The notes under the pieces were generated by a model. The model saw only the letters and a program-made list of their open reading frames with translations, was not told the DNA's origin and made no database searches. DNA of 64,000 bases from Kaistia algarum (GTDB lineage: Bacteria; Pseudomonadota; Alphaproteobacteria; Rhizobiales; Kaistiaceae): the NCBI RefSeq assembly GCF_026343945.1, contig NZ_JAPKNJ010000002.1:310001-374000 (forward strand), given 5' to 3'. The position numbers were made by a program, and so were the translations under genes. Shown one piece after another: positions 1 to 9,237 of this stretch (positions are counted from its first letter, which is position 1; the number at the start of each line of letters is the position of its first letter).

Positions 1-134
1 TTCAGGCCGGCGTCTGCGGCGAACGCGCTCGAACCCAGCGAGAGGCCGGTGAGGCCGGCTGCGCCCAGGCCGGCACCGACCTTCAGGATCGAACGCCGGG
101 ACCAGCCTTGTGGACGGAAATGGCTGTCAGTCAT
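1..134 (-). CDS. Tat-exported protein, N-terminal fragment (3' part outside window)
   Basis: Only the first 44 codons are present; the gene runs off the left edge. The ATG at 134 follows an AGAGGA ribosome-binding site. The product begins with a twin-arginine signal: SRRSILK at about residues 12-18, a hydrophobic Gly/Ala/Leu stretch, and a likely cleavage after Ala-Phe-Ala. It would therefore be exported folded to the periplasm. The gene lies 78 bp downstream of the lacI-type gene on the same strand. LacI regulators are often next to sugar ABC-transporter binding proteins or dehydrogenases, so a periplasmic binding protein is a reasonable guess, but the mature domain cannot be seen. Confidence 0.75.
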   Translation of the reverse strand, partial: MTDSHFRPQGWSRRSILKVGAGLGAAGLTGLSLGSSAFAADAGL

Positions 135-212
135 GGTTTTCCTCTGGAGTTTTGTTGGCTTTTTTGCAGTTTCTTGGCGTCGGGCCGTTTCGCCCGTCTC
201 ATTCCGCCTGCA

Positions 213-1217
213 TCAGGCGGTATCGAATTGCCGGAGGATGCAGGGCAGGATCTCGTTGCGCGGCGAACCGTCGACGCGTCCCTCGACCCGGTCGAGCAGC
301 ATCGTGACCGAGCGTGTGGCGAGCAGCGCCGGGTCGTTGCCGACGCGGGTCACGCGCGGGCGGAAATACTCGAAGTGCTCCCACCCGCCGAAGGAAGCGA
401 CGGCGATATCGTCGGGAATCCTCAGCCCGTGGTCGTAAAGGGCCGCGAGCCCGCCCTGGGCCATCAGCGAACTGGAGAAGAAAATGGCGTCGGGAAGATT
501 GCCGCCATGCTCGCGCAGCAGCCACTCGACGCCCTCATAGCCCGAGGGCGTGAGATAGCTGCCTTCATAGTGCAGACTTGTGTCGACGATGCCGCCATGC
601 TGGCCGAAGCCTTCGTCGAAGGCTCTGCGGCGGACCACGGCCTGCTCGAAGAAGGATGGGCCGGTGATATGCGACACGCGGCGATGACCCGCCTCGGCGA
701 GGTATTTCCCCATGAGATAGGCGCCGCCGGCATCGTCGATCCCGACGCTGTCGATGACCTGGCTCGGGAGCTGGCCGATGAACACCGCGGGGATGGTCAG
801 GCGTTCGAGATCCTCATGCATCCGGTGCACGGCGAAATCGCCGATCAGGATGCCGTCGAAACGCTTGGGGCTGATCTGGCGCAGATATTCCCGGCCATGC
901 TCGATCGATCGCCCGCCCGGCACGTCGGTATTGAAGATCATCGCCTCGAGCCCGGCCTTCTCGAGCTCGGTCTGGATGACATGGACGAGCTTCACGTAGA
1001 ACGGGTTGAGAATATCTGGGATCAGGACGGCGATGAGGTTCGTGCGTCCGGTGCGCAGCGACCGCGCCTGCGGGTTCGGCGCATAGCCCAGTTCCTCGAC
1101 GGCGGCCATGACCTTGTCGCGCAGCGGCTTCGATACGCGATCCGCGTGATTGAGCACGTGCGACACCGTCGTTCGTGACACCCCCGCTCGCTCGGCAACC
1201 TTTGAAATCGTGCTCAT
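213..1217 (-). CDS. LacI/GalR-family transcriptional regulator
   Basis: The product is 334 aa, the usual LacI-family length. The N-terminal helix-turn-helix (about residues 3-25, ISKVAERAGVSRTTVSHVLN) is followed by the hinge region (SLRTGRTN at about 53-60) and a type-1 periplasmic-binding-protein ligand domain to the C-terminus (LIAVLIPDILNPFY start, HRRVSHITGP, IPDDIAVASFG). It should bind DNA as a dimer or tetramer and respond to a small ligand, probably a sugar. A 34-bp palindrome 22 bp upstream of the start codon suggests autoregulation. The gene continues in the same direction into a Tat-exported protein, suggesting local control of an uptake or catabolic operon to the left. The ligand cannot be inferred. 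Confidence 0.93.
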   Translation of the reverse strand: MSTISKVAERAGVSRTTVSHVLNHADRVSKPLRDKVMAAVEELGYAPNPQARSLRTGRTNLIAVLIPDILNPFYVKLVHVIQTELEKAGLEAMIFNTDVPGGRSIEHGREYLRQISPKRFDGILIGDFAVHRMHEDLERLTIPAVFIGQLPSQVIDSVGIDDAGGAYLMGKYLAEAGHRRVSHITGPSFFEQAVVRRRAFDEGFGQHGGIVDTSLHYEGSYLTPSGYEGVEWLLREHGGNLPDAIFFSSSLMAQGGLAALYDHGLRIPDDIAVASFGGWEHFEYFRPRVTRVGNDPALLATRSVTMLLDRVEGRVDGSPRNEILPCILRQFDTA

Positions 1218-1238
1218 GACAGGAAGCTAGCGCGGCAG

Positions 1239-1272
1239 AAATCGATTTGCAAATTGATTTGCAAATCGATTT
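1239..1272. promoter_or_regulatory. 34-bp palindrome, probable LacI-family operator
   Basis: The two 17-bp halves, each beginning AAATCGATTTGCAAAT, form an almost perfect inverted repeat. The only mismatch is the central TT/AA step. Within it the AAATCGATTT and TTTGCAAA blocks repeat, so it reads as overlapping smaller palindromes. It lies 22 bp before the LacI-family start codon, where an autoregulatory operator is expected. The sequence is AT-rich compared with its surroundings. Binding by this LacI protein is inferred from position and symmetry. Confidence 0.6.
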
Positions 1273-2227
1273 GGAAGATTGCCGGGTGCCTTGGTGCGCT
1301 TGGGAGCCATGCCATGGGATCGACCCGCTAGAAGAGCGCCTTGACACCCGCAGCCGAACCCTGATGCGGGGAAGATCACGCAGGATGAAGCACCGTCGCT
1401 TGATCGGCCAAGGGGTTCCTGTCCTTGGGCGCGGCGCGGGTCTTGGCTGAGGTGGTGACCGGGGCTGTTCCGGTATGGTCTGATTGCTGACACCCACGCC
1501 AGAGCCAAACATCGACCGATGACGGCCGACATAATGTGCCAGGCGGCGGCTCTCGAGATTGTAGCTGGGCACCGTCCGGACTTGGTTTCGGATGAGGCCG
1601 AGGCGATGAGAGGCGGGAAGGACGACGATCATCCCTTCACCCTCGGCCTTTATCTCGACCCGCACCCGGAGACTTCGCTTGCGGGATCGAGCGCCATCAT
1701 CAGGTCGCTGCGAAGCTGCCAACCGCCAACCTGTTCGAATTCGCCTTCTGTGGTCGCGCCTACAGACAACGAAGGATCAGGCGGAGGTCATCGCATCGGG
1801 AGTACGCCAAACAAGGCATTGGACGGCTCCGGGAAACGCGGAGCGGTTCAGGCCACTGAACAACAGCCCGACATGGACGGATGATCCGCAGGCGGCCGGG
1901 CAATACATTGAAACACCAGCGGTTTCTGGCCGGCCGCTCCGTGCGTATCCTAAAGTCTGGGGACGAAAGTCTGGGGCTGACAACAAGCAGCACGACACCG
2001 AATATGGCAAGCGTCATGCTGTACGGGTTGCACATGCGACCGAGGCTTGCATAGCCGTCGGCGCGGTTCAATTCGTGGCGGATTGACTCCATTGCGCATG
2101 AACATCACCATATTCCAGCGTCACTCAGACGCCGCTTGGCGCATGTCGTCCACCACTCGCAGCTTGGGAATTGGGCCACTGCTGCGCCAAGGGTGAGGAT
2201 CCGCGCGTTGCGGGTCTGCGCGTCGCC
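1273..2227. other. About 950 bp with no recognisable gene
   Basis: This stretch lies between the LacI operator and the end of the autotransporter gene. Several short open frames exist on both strands (for example 1519-1884 plus and 1760-2092 minus). None has a convincing ribosome-binding site, codon usage like the neighbours, or a family I recognise. The translated frames look like decayed coding sequence, and it may be the remains of an insertion element or lost gene, but I could not identify one. No strong terminator, repeat or RNA gene was found. Confidence 0.4.
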
Positions 2228-5200
2228 TCAGAAGCCGACCTTGAGGCTGGCGTTGAAGCCGTTCTGCTCGACGGCGTCGCCGAACTGGCCAGTATAGGCG
2301 ATGCCGAGCGTCGATTCGGCGCCGAGGCGCATGTCCAGCCCCGCTTCCAGCACCGCCGCCGTTTCGGCGATCGGCGTGCCGGTAATGATGAAAGCGCCGG
2401 AGGTCGGGAATGCCTGGCTCATCGCCGGGGTGATGGCCCCGAAGGACTGGCGCCAGCCGACGGTTCCGCGCAGCGTCGTCGCATGGACGCCGAGCGTCAG
2501 TTCTTTCGCCATCCGCAGGCCAAGCGTCGCGAAGGTGGTGTTCATGTTGGCCCCATCCGAATGCAGCGCCGCCACACCGCCGGTCTCGGCAAAGTCCGAC
2601 GTATCGAGGCTGACATAGGCGAGGTTGGCGAAGGGCTCAAAGCTGGCAAAGGCCGTGTCGATCCGGTTGCCGATCTCGCCGAATGCCTGGAATGCGTCGG
2701 CATTGTAGTCTGCCGTGAGATAATCCGCGAAACCCGGGAAGGCGACTGAGCGGCTGGTGGAAACGTCCTGCCACGTATAGGCAAGGCCGCCGCGCACGGC
2801 GAACGCGTCCCAGCTTCTACCGGCATAGAGGGCGGCGTGCCAGTTGTCGCTGTTGCCGGAGGCGGTACTGCCGCTCGCCTGGAAGGCGGTGTGGCTGTAG
2901 CCGCCGGCGAGGCCGACCCGCCAGGCGTCGCCGACCAGCGTATCGGCACCGATCAGGAAGCCGCCCGTGGAATCGCTGAGGCCGGCTGCGTTCGCACTGC
3001 CGTCGAAGGAGCCCCAGTTGCCGAACCCCGTCGTCCACAGCGCCAACTTTTCGACCGGCGCGGGCACCGCGTTGAGCGACAGGCCCATATTGGCCGCCAA
3101 GGGCGACTTCGGGGTGTCTTCCGCATAAGCGAGCGCACCACCCGCCGTCTCGACGACGCTGACGACGCTTCCCGCCGGGGCACCGACCCCGCCCTGCGCC
3201 GCCCGCAGGCGATCATTCACTGCACCGCGGATCAGCGCGCTCTGCTCCATGAAGACGCTCTGCGCCGACGCGTGCACGTCGCCGGAGAGCTGGTCGAATG
3301 CGCTGCGCGCTTCGGCATCGCTCTGCAGCCAGGCAATGGCGTCGAAGAGCGGATCGCCGAGGGTGAGGCTGTTCAGCGCGCTCGCGGTGTTCGCTTGGTT
3401 GGGCGTCGCCGCGGCTGAGGCGAAGGAGCGGGTCTGAGCCACGTCCAGGAATACGTTGCCGCCGGCATAGTCATAGACGACCACGGGAGCGTAGAAGGCG
3501 CTTATCGCGCCGACGTCGCCGGCGACGGTGCTGAAGCTGCCGGAGAGCCCGTTGGAGGCCAGCAGCGTGTAGTGATCGCCGAGGCTGAAGGGCTGCTGGG
3601 CCTCCACGTTAAGGGTCGTGCCGTCGACAATGGTGGCCGTTCCGCCGACCGTGAGCCGGTCCGATTGTCCGCCGCCGAGTTCCACCTGATAGGTGGAGCC
3701 GGCGCCGAAAGTGGCGTCCCCCGCTACGGTTAGGGCGCCGGTTGAATTGCCCGGCGCAACCGTGCTGCCGGCGCCGGCATTCAGCGCGCCGATGGTGCCG
3801 GTGCCGCTCAGCGTCGCGCCGGAGAGCACCTCCACAGTGCCGCCCAGAGTGCCGGTTACGGCGAGCCACCCGGCGGCAACGCTGGTGGTCCCGGCAAACC
3901 CGCCGCTGCTTCCCCCATAGACAAGGGTGCCAACCCCCTGTTTCTCGAACATGCCGGTACCGGACAGCGTGCCGTCAAAACCGCTGGTGGCCGTGGCGGT
4001 CAGTTCGAAGGTAGCGCCGCCCGAGATGTCGACATCCCCGGCGAAGCGGGAGATGTCGGCCGCGAGGCGTCCGGCCTCTAGCGTCCAGTCGAAGTCGGAG
4101 GGGCCGAAGAGGGCGAGCGTGCCGGCGCCGAGCTTGTTGAGGGTGCCGGTGCCGGTGATCGCCCCCGCGAGGGCGAGTTGCGTGCCGTCCGCCACGTCAA
4201 AGCCGCCCGCACCATCCACGCTGACGCTGCGCGCCGTGTCGAAGCTGGCCGTGGTCCCAAGCGTGCCGCCGGCGAGCAGGATGCCGTCCGAAGCCTGGCC
4301 GAGATTGGCGTCGGCAGAAACGGAGAGAGTGCCGCCGGAAACTTCTGTGCCGCCCGAGTAGGTGTTAACGCCGGAGAGCACCAGCGTGCCGCCGCCGACC
4401 TTCCTGAGGCCGTTCGCGCCGGTGCCGTCGGCGATCACGGAACCGATGGTGGTGGTGACGCCGGCATCCGTCGCGACCGTACCGAAGCTGCCGAAAGCGG
4501 GCGCGATGGCGAGCGTGCCGCCGGTCAGCCCATAGCCGTCGGTCTTGAACTGGAGGGTGTCGAACGCCTGCGTGCCGTCCACCGTCACGGTGCCGGCAGT
4601 GCCCATGAAAACGCCCACCGAGCCCATCCACGGCGCGTTGAGGCCGGCATCGCCGGGAGCGCCGGTCCAGTTGGTGGTGGCGGCGTTCCAGGTGCCCGTG
4701 CCGCCCTCGACGGTGCCATTGCCGGTGAGTTGCGAGCCGTCCCAGAACTGTACGGTCTGGCCCGTGCCGGCCGCCAGCAGCGTCACAGCACTGTCAGTCC
4801 CGCTGCCATAGCCGACGACGCTGTTCTGCATCTCGACGCCGCCGGTGCCGGTGACATGGGTGGCGTCGAAGCTGCTCCCGGAAGCGAGGCTGCCATAGGT
4901 GAAGAGGGCGTAGTAGCCCGCCGAGCTGACATCGGCGTCCAGCGTGCCGCCAAGGGTGAGGGTACCGTCGACCCGCACGAGATCGTTGCTCGCTCCGCCG
5001 GTCACGCCCGGTGCATTCAGTTCGAACAGGGAGGTGGAGCCGGAGCCGAGCGTCAGATCGTCCTGGAAGGTCAGCGTGCCGGGGCTGTTGCCGGCGGCGA
5101 GCGTGCCATCGATGGTCGTGGCGCCGCCGATGGTGCCGGAGCCGCGCAGCGTCGCCCCCGCGTCCACCTGCAGGGTGCCGCCCAGGGCGCCGCTCGTGCC

Positions 5201-8200
5201 GTCACCCACCCGCAGCGTGCCGGCGGCAACGGTGGTCGCGCCGGCAAAGCCGGAGCTGTCGCCGGTGAGCAGCAGGGTGCCCGTGCCCTGCTTGGTGAGA
5301 GTGCCGCTGCCGTCGAAGGCGCCGGCGAAGGTAGTGTCGTTGGCGGTGCCTGCGGCGAGGCCGTTGCTGCCCAGCTTGACCTTGGAGCCGGCGACGCCGG
5401 AGAGGTCGCCGATGGTGCGGCCGCCATCGGCACCGGACAGGTCGAACACCGAAGAGCTGCCGGTGAGCGCCACGGCGCCCGTGGCCGCGAGCGTGCCCGT
5501 GCCCGACAGGGCCAGCGTGCCGGCGGCGATGGTCGTTCCGCCCGCATAGGTGCTGGCTCCCGTCAGCGCCACCGTTCCGGCGCCGGATTTGGTGATCGCG
5601 CCATCGGCGCCGCCGAGCCCGCCGGCGAGGGTGAAGCTGTCGGTGGCGCCCAGCGCCGCGACGTTGAGCGCTCCCTCCAGCGTGATGCCGCCGGTGGCGG
5701 CGAGGGTCAGCGAGGTGGCGCCGCCCTTCTCCTTGAAGGTGGGGTCGGTGCCGCCCATGGCGGTATCGGCATTGCCGCCGCGCAACGTGGCGCCGTCCTC
5801 GAAGGTGATGGTGCCGGCGGTGGTGACGCTGTTCGCGCCGCCGGCGACCAGCGTGCCGTCGGCGCCGACCGTGAAGGTGGAGCCGGCGCCGTCGAGCTGA
5901 AGCGTGCCGACGCCGACCACGGCGTCCTCGTCGTCCGTCGTCGGGTTGTCGACCTCGCCGGCAGCGTAGAGGTAGAGCCGGCCTTCGGAGATGGCGAAAT
6001 CGGTGCGGCCGGTGCCGGATACGGCGAGGACATTGCCGCCCCCCAGCGCCCAGGTGCCGTCCCCGGTCTTGGTCAGCGTGTTGGCGACGGTGTCGGCGTT
6101 GCCGCTCATCGGGTCGCGCATGTCGAGCAGCGCGCCTGTACCCGTGTCGACGTTGAGCGTGGACGCCGTGTAGATAAATTGGGGGAACGTGAGGACCCCG
6201 GTCCCCACATGGATCGCCGACGCCTGACCGCCGGCCATATTGCCGGAGAACAGGCTGCCGGAGCCATCGCTGACCGTCAGGTTCAGCGTGCCGCCCAGCA
6301 GCGCGATCGCGCCGCCTGCGGACCCGGCGCTGTTGCCGGTGAAATCGCTGTCGACGAGGCTCACGACGACGGGTCTGGCTGCCCCTTCAACAGAGATCGC
6401 GCCGCCCTGCTCTCCCGCGCTGTTGCCGGAGAAGCTGCTTGCGATGACCGTGGTGTACCCGCCAAAGGCGGCGATCGCTCCACCCACCGACTGCACGTCA
6501 TTGCCCGCGAAGCTGCTGCGCTCGACGAGAAGGGTGCCAACCTGGGCCATGGCCCCGCCGGAGCCAGCGGAGTTCCCAGTGAAGGTGCTGTCGGCCAGCG
6601 CCAAGACGCTGTAATTGGCGATGGCTCCACCGGCGTAGCCCGCCGAATTGTCGCTGAAGGTCGCGCTGGCGATGCTCACCGTTCCAGCTGCGTTGTAGAG
6701 GACGCTACCTCCGTCGGAAGCATGATTCTCGCTGAAGACATAGCCCTGCGTCTGGCCTTCACCGACGCCCAGATCGAGCGTGCTATCGGGGTTGACCATG
6801 ATGGCACTGCCGAACATGCTGCCCTGGAAGCCGCTCAGGGTCAGCCCGGCATCGGCGCCTTCCAGGCGGATCGCACCTGCCTGCCCATACCCTATCGTGA
6901 TCGCGCTGTCGGTCGCCGGGTCGAGCGACACCGACCCGGTGATCTGCAGCGTCGGAAGTTCGCCGCTGGCCTGTCCTTCGTCGATCGCCTGCCGGTAGCC
7001 GGCCTGCGCCGCCGCGAGCGCCGCCGCGTTCTCTGCTGTCGGCACGCTGGCATAGGTGGAGATGGCGGATGAGAGGGCGGACGCCGTACCGGAAAGCCCG
7101 GTTACGCCGCTCACCGGCGCATTGAAGCGGAGGCTGACGCCGTCGCCCAGCGCCGCCTTGCTGGCCACGCTCAGCGTGCCGGAGGTTAATGTCGTGCCGC
7201 CGGAATAGCTATTGACGCCCGACAGCGTCAGAACCTGCGGCCCGACATTGACGACGACACCGCCCTGACCGGTGATGTTGTTCGATACATCGGCGTCTAT
7301 GCCGTCCAGCTTGAAGGTGAGCGAACTGCCAGCGGCGTTCACGCCCAGATCGCCGGTAAGGCTCCAGCCCTCCTGAAGCGTCAGGCTATTTGAGCCGCCG
7401 GTAAAGGTGATGGCATTGGCACGTGTCCCGCCATCGCCCGACAACCCGCCGGAGATCGCGCCGGCATTGATGATCGTCAGATCGGCGCCGACGACACCGG
7501 TTCCACCGGCTCCCGCGGCCCCGGCTACGTTGGCGGACGTCCCCCCCGCCCCGCCTGCGCCGCCGAGGATGGTCCCCGAATTGACGAGCGTACCGCTGCC
7601 GGAGAAAAAGACGCCCGTCCCACCGGTGCCGCCGCTGCCCCCAACGCCTTGGGGGCCGCTGCCATTGCCGCCCGCGCCGCCCGTCCCCCCTTCGGCGGTC
7701 CCGGTCAGGGTGTAGGTAAGGCCGGTGCCGTCGACGACGACGCCCCAACCGGCTGCGCCACCGCCTCCGCCGCCGCCGCCGGGGGCGCCGGTAATCGGTG
7801 ATCCATTGCCGCCACGGCCGCCACTACCACCGATCGCACCAGCATCGGTTGTCGTCGTCGTGAGCACTTGGCCATGCGCGCCGCCGCCGCCGCCACCACC
7901 ACCGCTGCCGTTGCCGGCAAAGGTCGAGCCCTCGCCGCCGTCACTGCCCGTGCCGCCGGCTGCGATGGCTCCGGCACTGCCCGCGCCCGATGCGCCGCCG
8001 CTCTTGCCGCCGGCGCCACCAGCTACACCGGCGCCACCACCTCCACCGGCCGTGACCGCAAAAGTGCCCCCACCGCCGGCGTCGCCGGTTGCCGTAGCGG
8101 AATCGGCACCGCCAGCGCCGCCGCCGGAAATTGGTGAAGTCGAGGCGCCATTGCCGCCCTCGGCGAAAGCCGGCAGCAGGAACAGGGCCGGAGATAGCAG

Positions 8201-8338
8201 CAACACGCCGCACAACACGGTGGAAGACAGCAGAGTGCCCCGCAAGGCGAGGGATCCACGGGGTCCGACCCCGCAGCCGCGCCCTGGGGCCACGTCCGCA
8301 TCCGCTGCCCGAGCCGCAGATTCAGTTCCCGCCATCAT
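2228..8338 (-). CDS. Giant glycine-rich autotransporter (type Va) adhesin-like protein
   Basis: About 2,036 aa from the ATG at 8338; an upstream in-frame ATG at 8482 is open but leads into atypical sequence. A long signal region ends near PALFLLPAFA. The next roughly 200 residues are almost all Gly, Ala, Ser and Thr. A central part has repeats of the FSGNSAG / GGAI type seen in chlamydial Pmp-like beta-helices, then many passenger-associated repeats of the form LSGxNTYSGGTTLxxGTL. The last 280 or so residues are an autotransporter beta-barrel (FLIGADTLVGDAW, NWHAALYAG) ending in a terminal Phe. The product should thread its passenger through the outer membrane and display a beta-helix. Adhesion or aggregation is inferred from the architecture. 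It is monocistronic, with no nearby processing protease. Confidence 0.9.
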   Translation of the reverse strand: MMAGTESAARAADADVAPGRGCGVGPRGSLALRGTLLSSTVLCGVLLLSPALFLLPAFAEGGNGASTSPISGGGAGGADSATATGDAGGGGTFAVTAGGGGGAGVAGGAGGKSGGASGAGSAGAIAAGGTGSDGGEGSTFAGNGSGGGGGGGGAHGQVLTTTTTDAGAIGGSGGRGGNGSPITGAPGGGGGGGGAAGWGVVVDGTGLTYTLTGTAEGGTGGAGGNGSGPQGVGGSGGTGGTGVFFSGSGTLVNSGTILGGAGGAGGTSANVAGAAGAGGTGVVGADLTIINAGAISGGLSGDGGTRANAITFTGGSNSLTLQEGWSLTGDLGVNAAGSSLTFKLDGIDADVSNNITGQGGVVVNVGPQVLTLSGVNSYSGGTTLTSGTLSVASKAALGDGVSLRFNAPVSGVTGLSGTASALSSAISTYASVPTAENAAALAAAQAGYRQAIDEGQASGELPTLQITGSVSLDPATDSAITIGYGQAGAIRLEGADAGLTLSGFQGSMFGSAIMVNPDSTLDLGVGEGQTQGYVFSENHASDGGSVLYNAAGTVSIASATFSDNSAGYAGGAIANYSVLALADSTFTGNSAGSGGAMAQVGTLLVERSSFAGNDVQSVGGAIAAFGGYTTVIASSFSGNSAGEQGGAISVEGAARPVVVSLVDSDFTGNSAGSAGGAIALLGGTLNLTVSDGSGSLFSGNMAGGQASAIHVGTGVLTFPQFIYTASTLNVDTGTGALLDMRDPMSGNADTVANTLTKTGDGTWALGGGNVLAVSGTGRTDFAISEGRLYLYAAGEVDNPTTDDEDAVVGVGTLQLDGAGSTFTVGADGTLVAGGANSVTTAGTITFEDGATLRGGNADTAMGGTDPTFKEKGGATSLTLAATGGITLEGALNVAALGATDSFTLAGGLGGADGAITKSGAGTVALTGASTYAGGTTIAAGTLALSGTGTLAATGAVALTGSSSVFDLSGADGGRTIGDLSGVAGSKVKLGSNGLAAGTANDTTFAGAFDGSGTLTKQGTGTLLLTGDSSGFAGATTVAAGTLRVGDGTSGALGGTLQVDAGATLRGSGTIGGATTIDGTLAAGNSPGTLTFQDDLTLGSGSTSLFELNAPGVTGGASNDLVRVDGTLTLGGTLDADVSSAGYYALFTYGSLASGSSFDATHVTGTGGVEMQNSVVGYGSGTDSAVTLLAAGTGQTVQFWDGSQLTGNGTVEGGTGTWNAATTNWTGAPGDAGLNAPWMGSVGVFMGTAGTVTVDGTQAFDTLQFKTDGYGLTGGTLAIAPAFGSFGTVATDAGVTTTIGSVIADGTGANGLRKVGGGTLVLSGVNTYSGGTEVSGGTLSVSADANLGQASDGILLAGGTLGTTASFDTARSVSVDGAGGFDVADGTQLALAGAITGTGTLNKLGAGTLALFGPSDFDWTLEAGRLAADISRFAGDVDISGGATFELTATATSGFDGTLSGTGMFEKQGVGTLVYGGSSGGFAGTTSVAAGWLAVTGTLGGTVEVLSGATLSGTGTIGALNAGAGSTVAPGNSTGALTVAGDATFGAGSTYQVELGGGQSDRLTVGGTATIVDGTTLNVEAQQPFSLGDHYTLLASNGLSGSFSTVAGDVGAISAFYAPVVVYDYAGGNVFLDVAQTRSFASAAATPNQANTASALNSLTLGDPLFDAIAWLQSDAEARSAFDQLSGDVHASAQSVFMEQSALIRGAVNDRLRAAQGGVGAPAGSVVSVVETAGGALAYAEDTPKSPLAANMGLSLNAVPAPVEKLALWTTGFGNWGSFDGSANAAGLSDSTGGFLIGADTLVGDAWRVGLAGGYSHTAFQASGSTASGNSDNWHAALYAGRSWDAFAVRGGLAYTWQDVSTSRSVAFPGFADYLTADYNADAFQAFGEIGNRIDTAFASFEPFANLAYVSLDTSDFAETGGVAALHSDGANMNTTFATLGLRMAKELTLGVHATTLRGTVGWRQSFGAITPAMSQAFPTSGAFIITGTPIAETAAVLEAGLDMRLGAESTLGIAYTGQFGDAVEQNGFNASLKVGF

Positions 8339-9147
8339 TCCAGCCCCGCAGCCTGGCGCCCATCGGTGCGGGCGATTCAACGCTGGACGGTAAGGGCAAG
8401 GGGGGAATGATCCTATTCCTCTAATCAGAGGAGAGGCCCGCGGGGCATCGATATCGCGGATCCGGACGGGTCCCAGGTCCACGATGCCGAGAACGTCGCC
8501 GTGCTGGTGTCCAATATGCTCATCACTATGAGTTGAATCATTATCGCCTGACGGACAAAGGCAGGGCGAATTGAGGCGGAGATCATCGACCCGAACCCTG
8601 GCGAGATCGCTACCGCCTGATCGACGACGACGACGATATGAAGAGGGCGCCGATCGGGGTCCTCTTCATATCGTCATGCCCGCATCAACAATGGCCTGCT
8701 TTTACTCCGCCCCACTGGCCTGGAATCTGACCGGCGTTGACAGCTTGATCGGTTGCTCCAATTCCTTGCCTCGCCCGCCCAGGTCCTCGCGATGTCGGCG
8801 TCCGATCTCGATTCCACCGTCCGTGCGAACTCGCCCCTCACTGCACTCGGACAAAGCGCGCTGCTGGAGGCAGCACAGCGGAACGCATCCGACCTTGCGA
8901 CCGTCGATGCTGTGGCGCACCTCTGCGTTCTGCTCGCCGTGCTGCAAAGGGTCGATATGCACCGCGAGCCACGCTTTGGTACTGCCGAAAGCCGGCAGAG
9001 AGACCAGGACGATAAAGCGGCGTGGAATCGGCGCGGAAATCGTCTCGCACAACAGGCGCCCGTGCGTAGCCCTCGCAAGACCCGGAAACGGCGGCCGAAT
9101 CCTCAGCGTAAAAAAGCAAAAAATAACAATATCAATGGGTTAATTGG
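8339..9147. other. About 800 bp gene-poor region with a strong hairpin
   Basis: No open frame here looks like a real gene. The longest (8571-9143 plus, 8702-9052 minus) are Arg/Ser/Cys-rich out-of-frame translations with no recognisable motif. A short plus-strand segment near 8440-8536 (reading ADPDGSQVHDAENVAV) vaguely resembles the tail of small DUF6894-type proteins and could be a gene remnant. A 15-bp perfect inverted repeat sits at 8632-8675. The region lies directly downstream of tRNA-Ser in that gene's direction. Confidence 0.4.
8632..8675. repeat. 15-bp perfect inverted repeat (hairpin)
   Basis: The arm GACGATATGAAGAGG at 8632-8646 is followed by a 14-nt spacer and its exact reverse complement CCTCTTCATATCGTC at 8661-8675. 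Neither side has a run of T, so it is not a classic intrinsic terminator. It could form a 15-bp RNA stem on either strand, or be a mobile-element end or protein-binding palindrome. It is the longest perfect stem I noticed in the window. Confidence 0.6.
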
Positions 9148-9237
9148 TGGCGGAAGGGGTGGGATTCGAACCCACGGTGGGCTTGCACCCACGGCGGTTT
9201 TCAAGACCGCTGCCTTAAACCACTCGGCCACCCTTCC
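9148..9237 (-). tRNA. tRNA-Ser (anticodon UGA)
   Basis: A 90-nt class II tRNA on the minus strand. The acceptor arm GGAAGGG (9237-9231) pairs with CCCTTCC (9158-9152), followed by discriminator G and an encoded CCA (9150-9148). The anticodon loop CTTGAAA places TGA at 9203-9201. A long variable arm and the GTTCGAATC T-loop are visible, as expected for serine tRNAs. It should decode UCA and related UCN codons. No protein gene overlaps it. Confidence 0.97.

Noticed and set aside
4178..7072. A 964-codon open frame on the plus strand opposite the autotransporter
   Set aside because: It is the antisense shadow of the repetitive GC-rich autotransporter gene; its translation is Gly/Ala/Arg-rich with no motif, and other long antisense frames in the window have the same character.
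8440..8536. Short frame resembling the end of a DUF6894-type protein
   Set aside because: Only about 30 residues with loose similarity from memory; no start or upstream domain, so not annotated as a gene.
8571..9143. Open frame of 190 codons upstream of tRNA-Ser
   Set aside because: Translation is Arg/Ser/Cys-rich without motif, with no ribosome-binding site, and it ends at the tRNA gene.
9148..9237. tRNA-Ser as an attachment site for an integrated element
   Set aside because: No repeat of the tRNA 3' end was found in the window to the left, and no integrase gene is present. It remains possible beyond the left edge.
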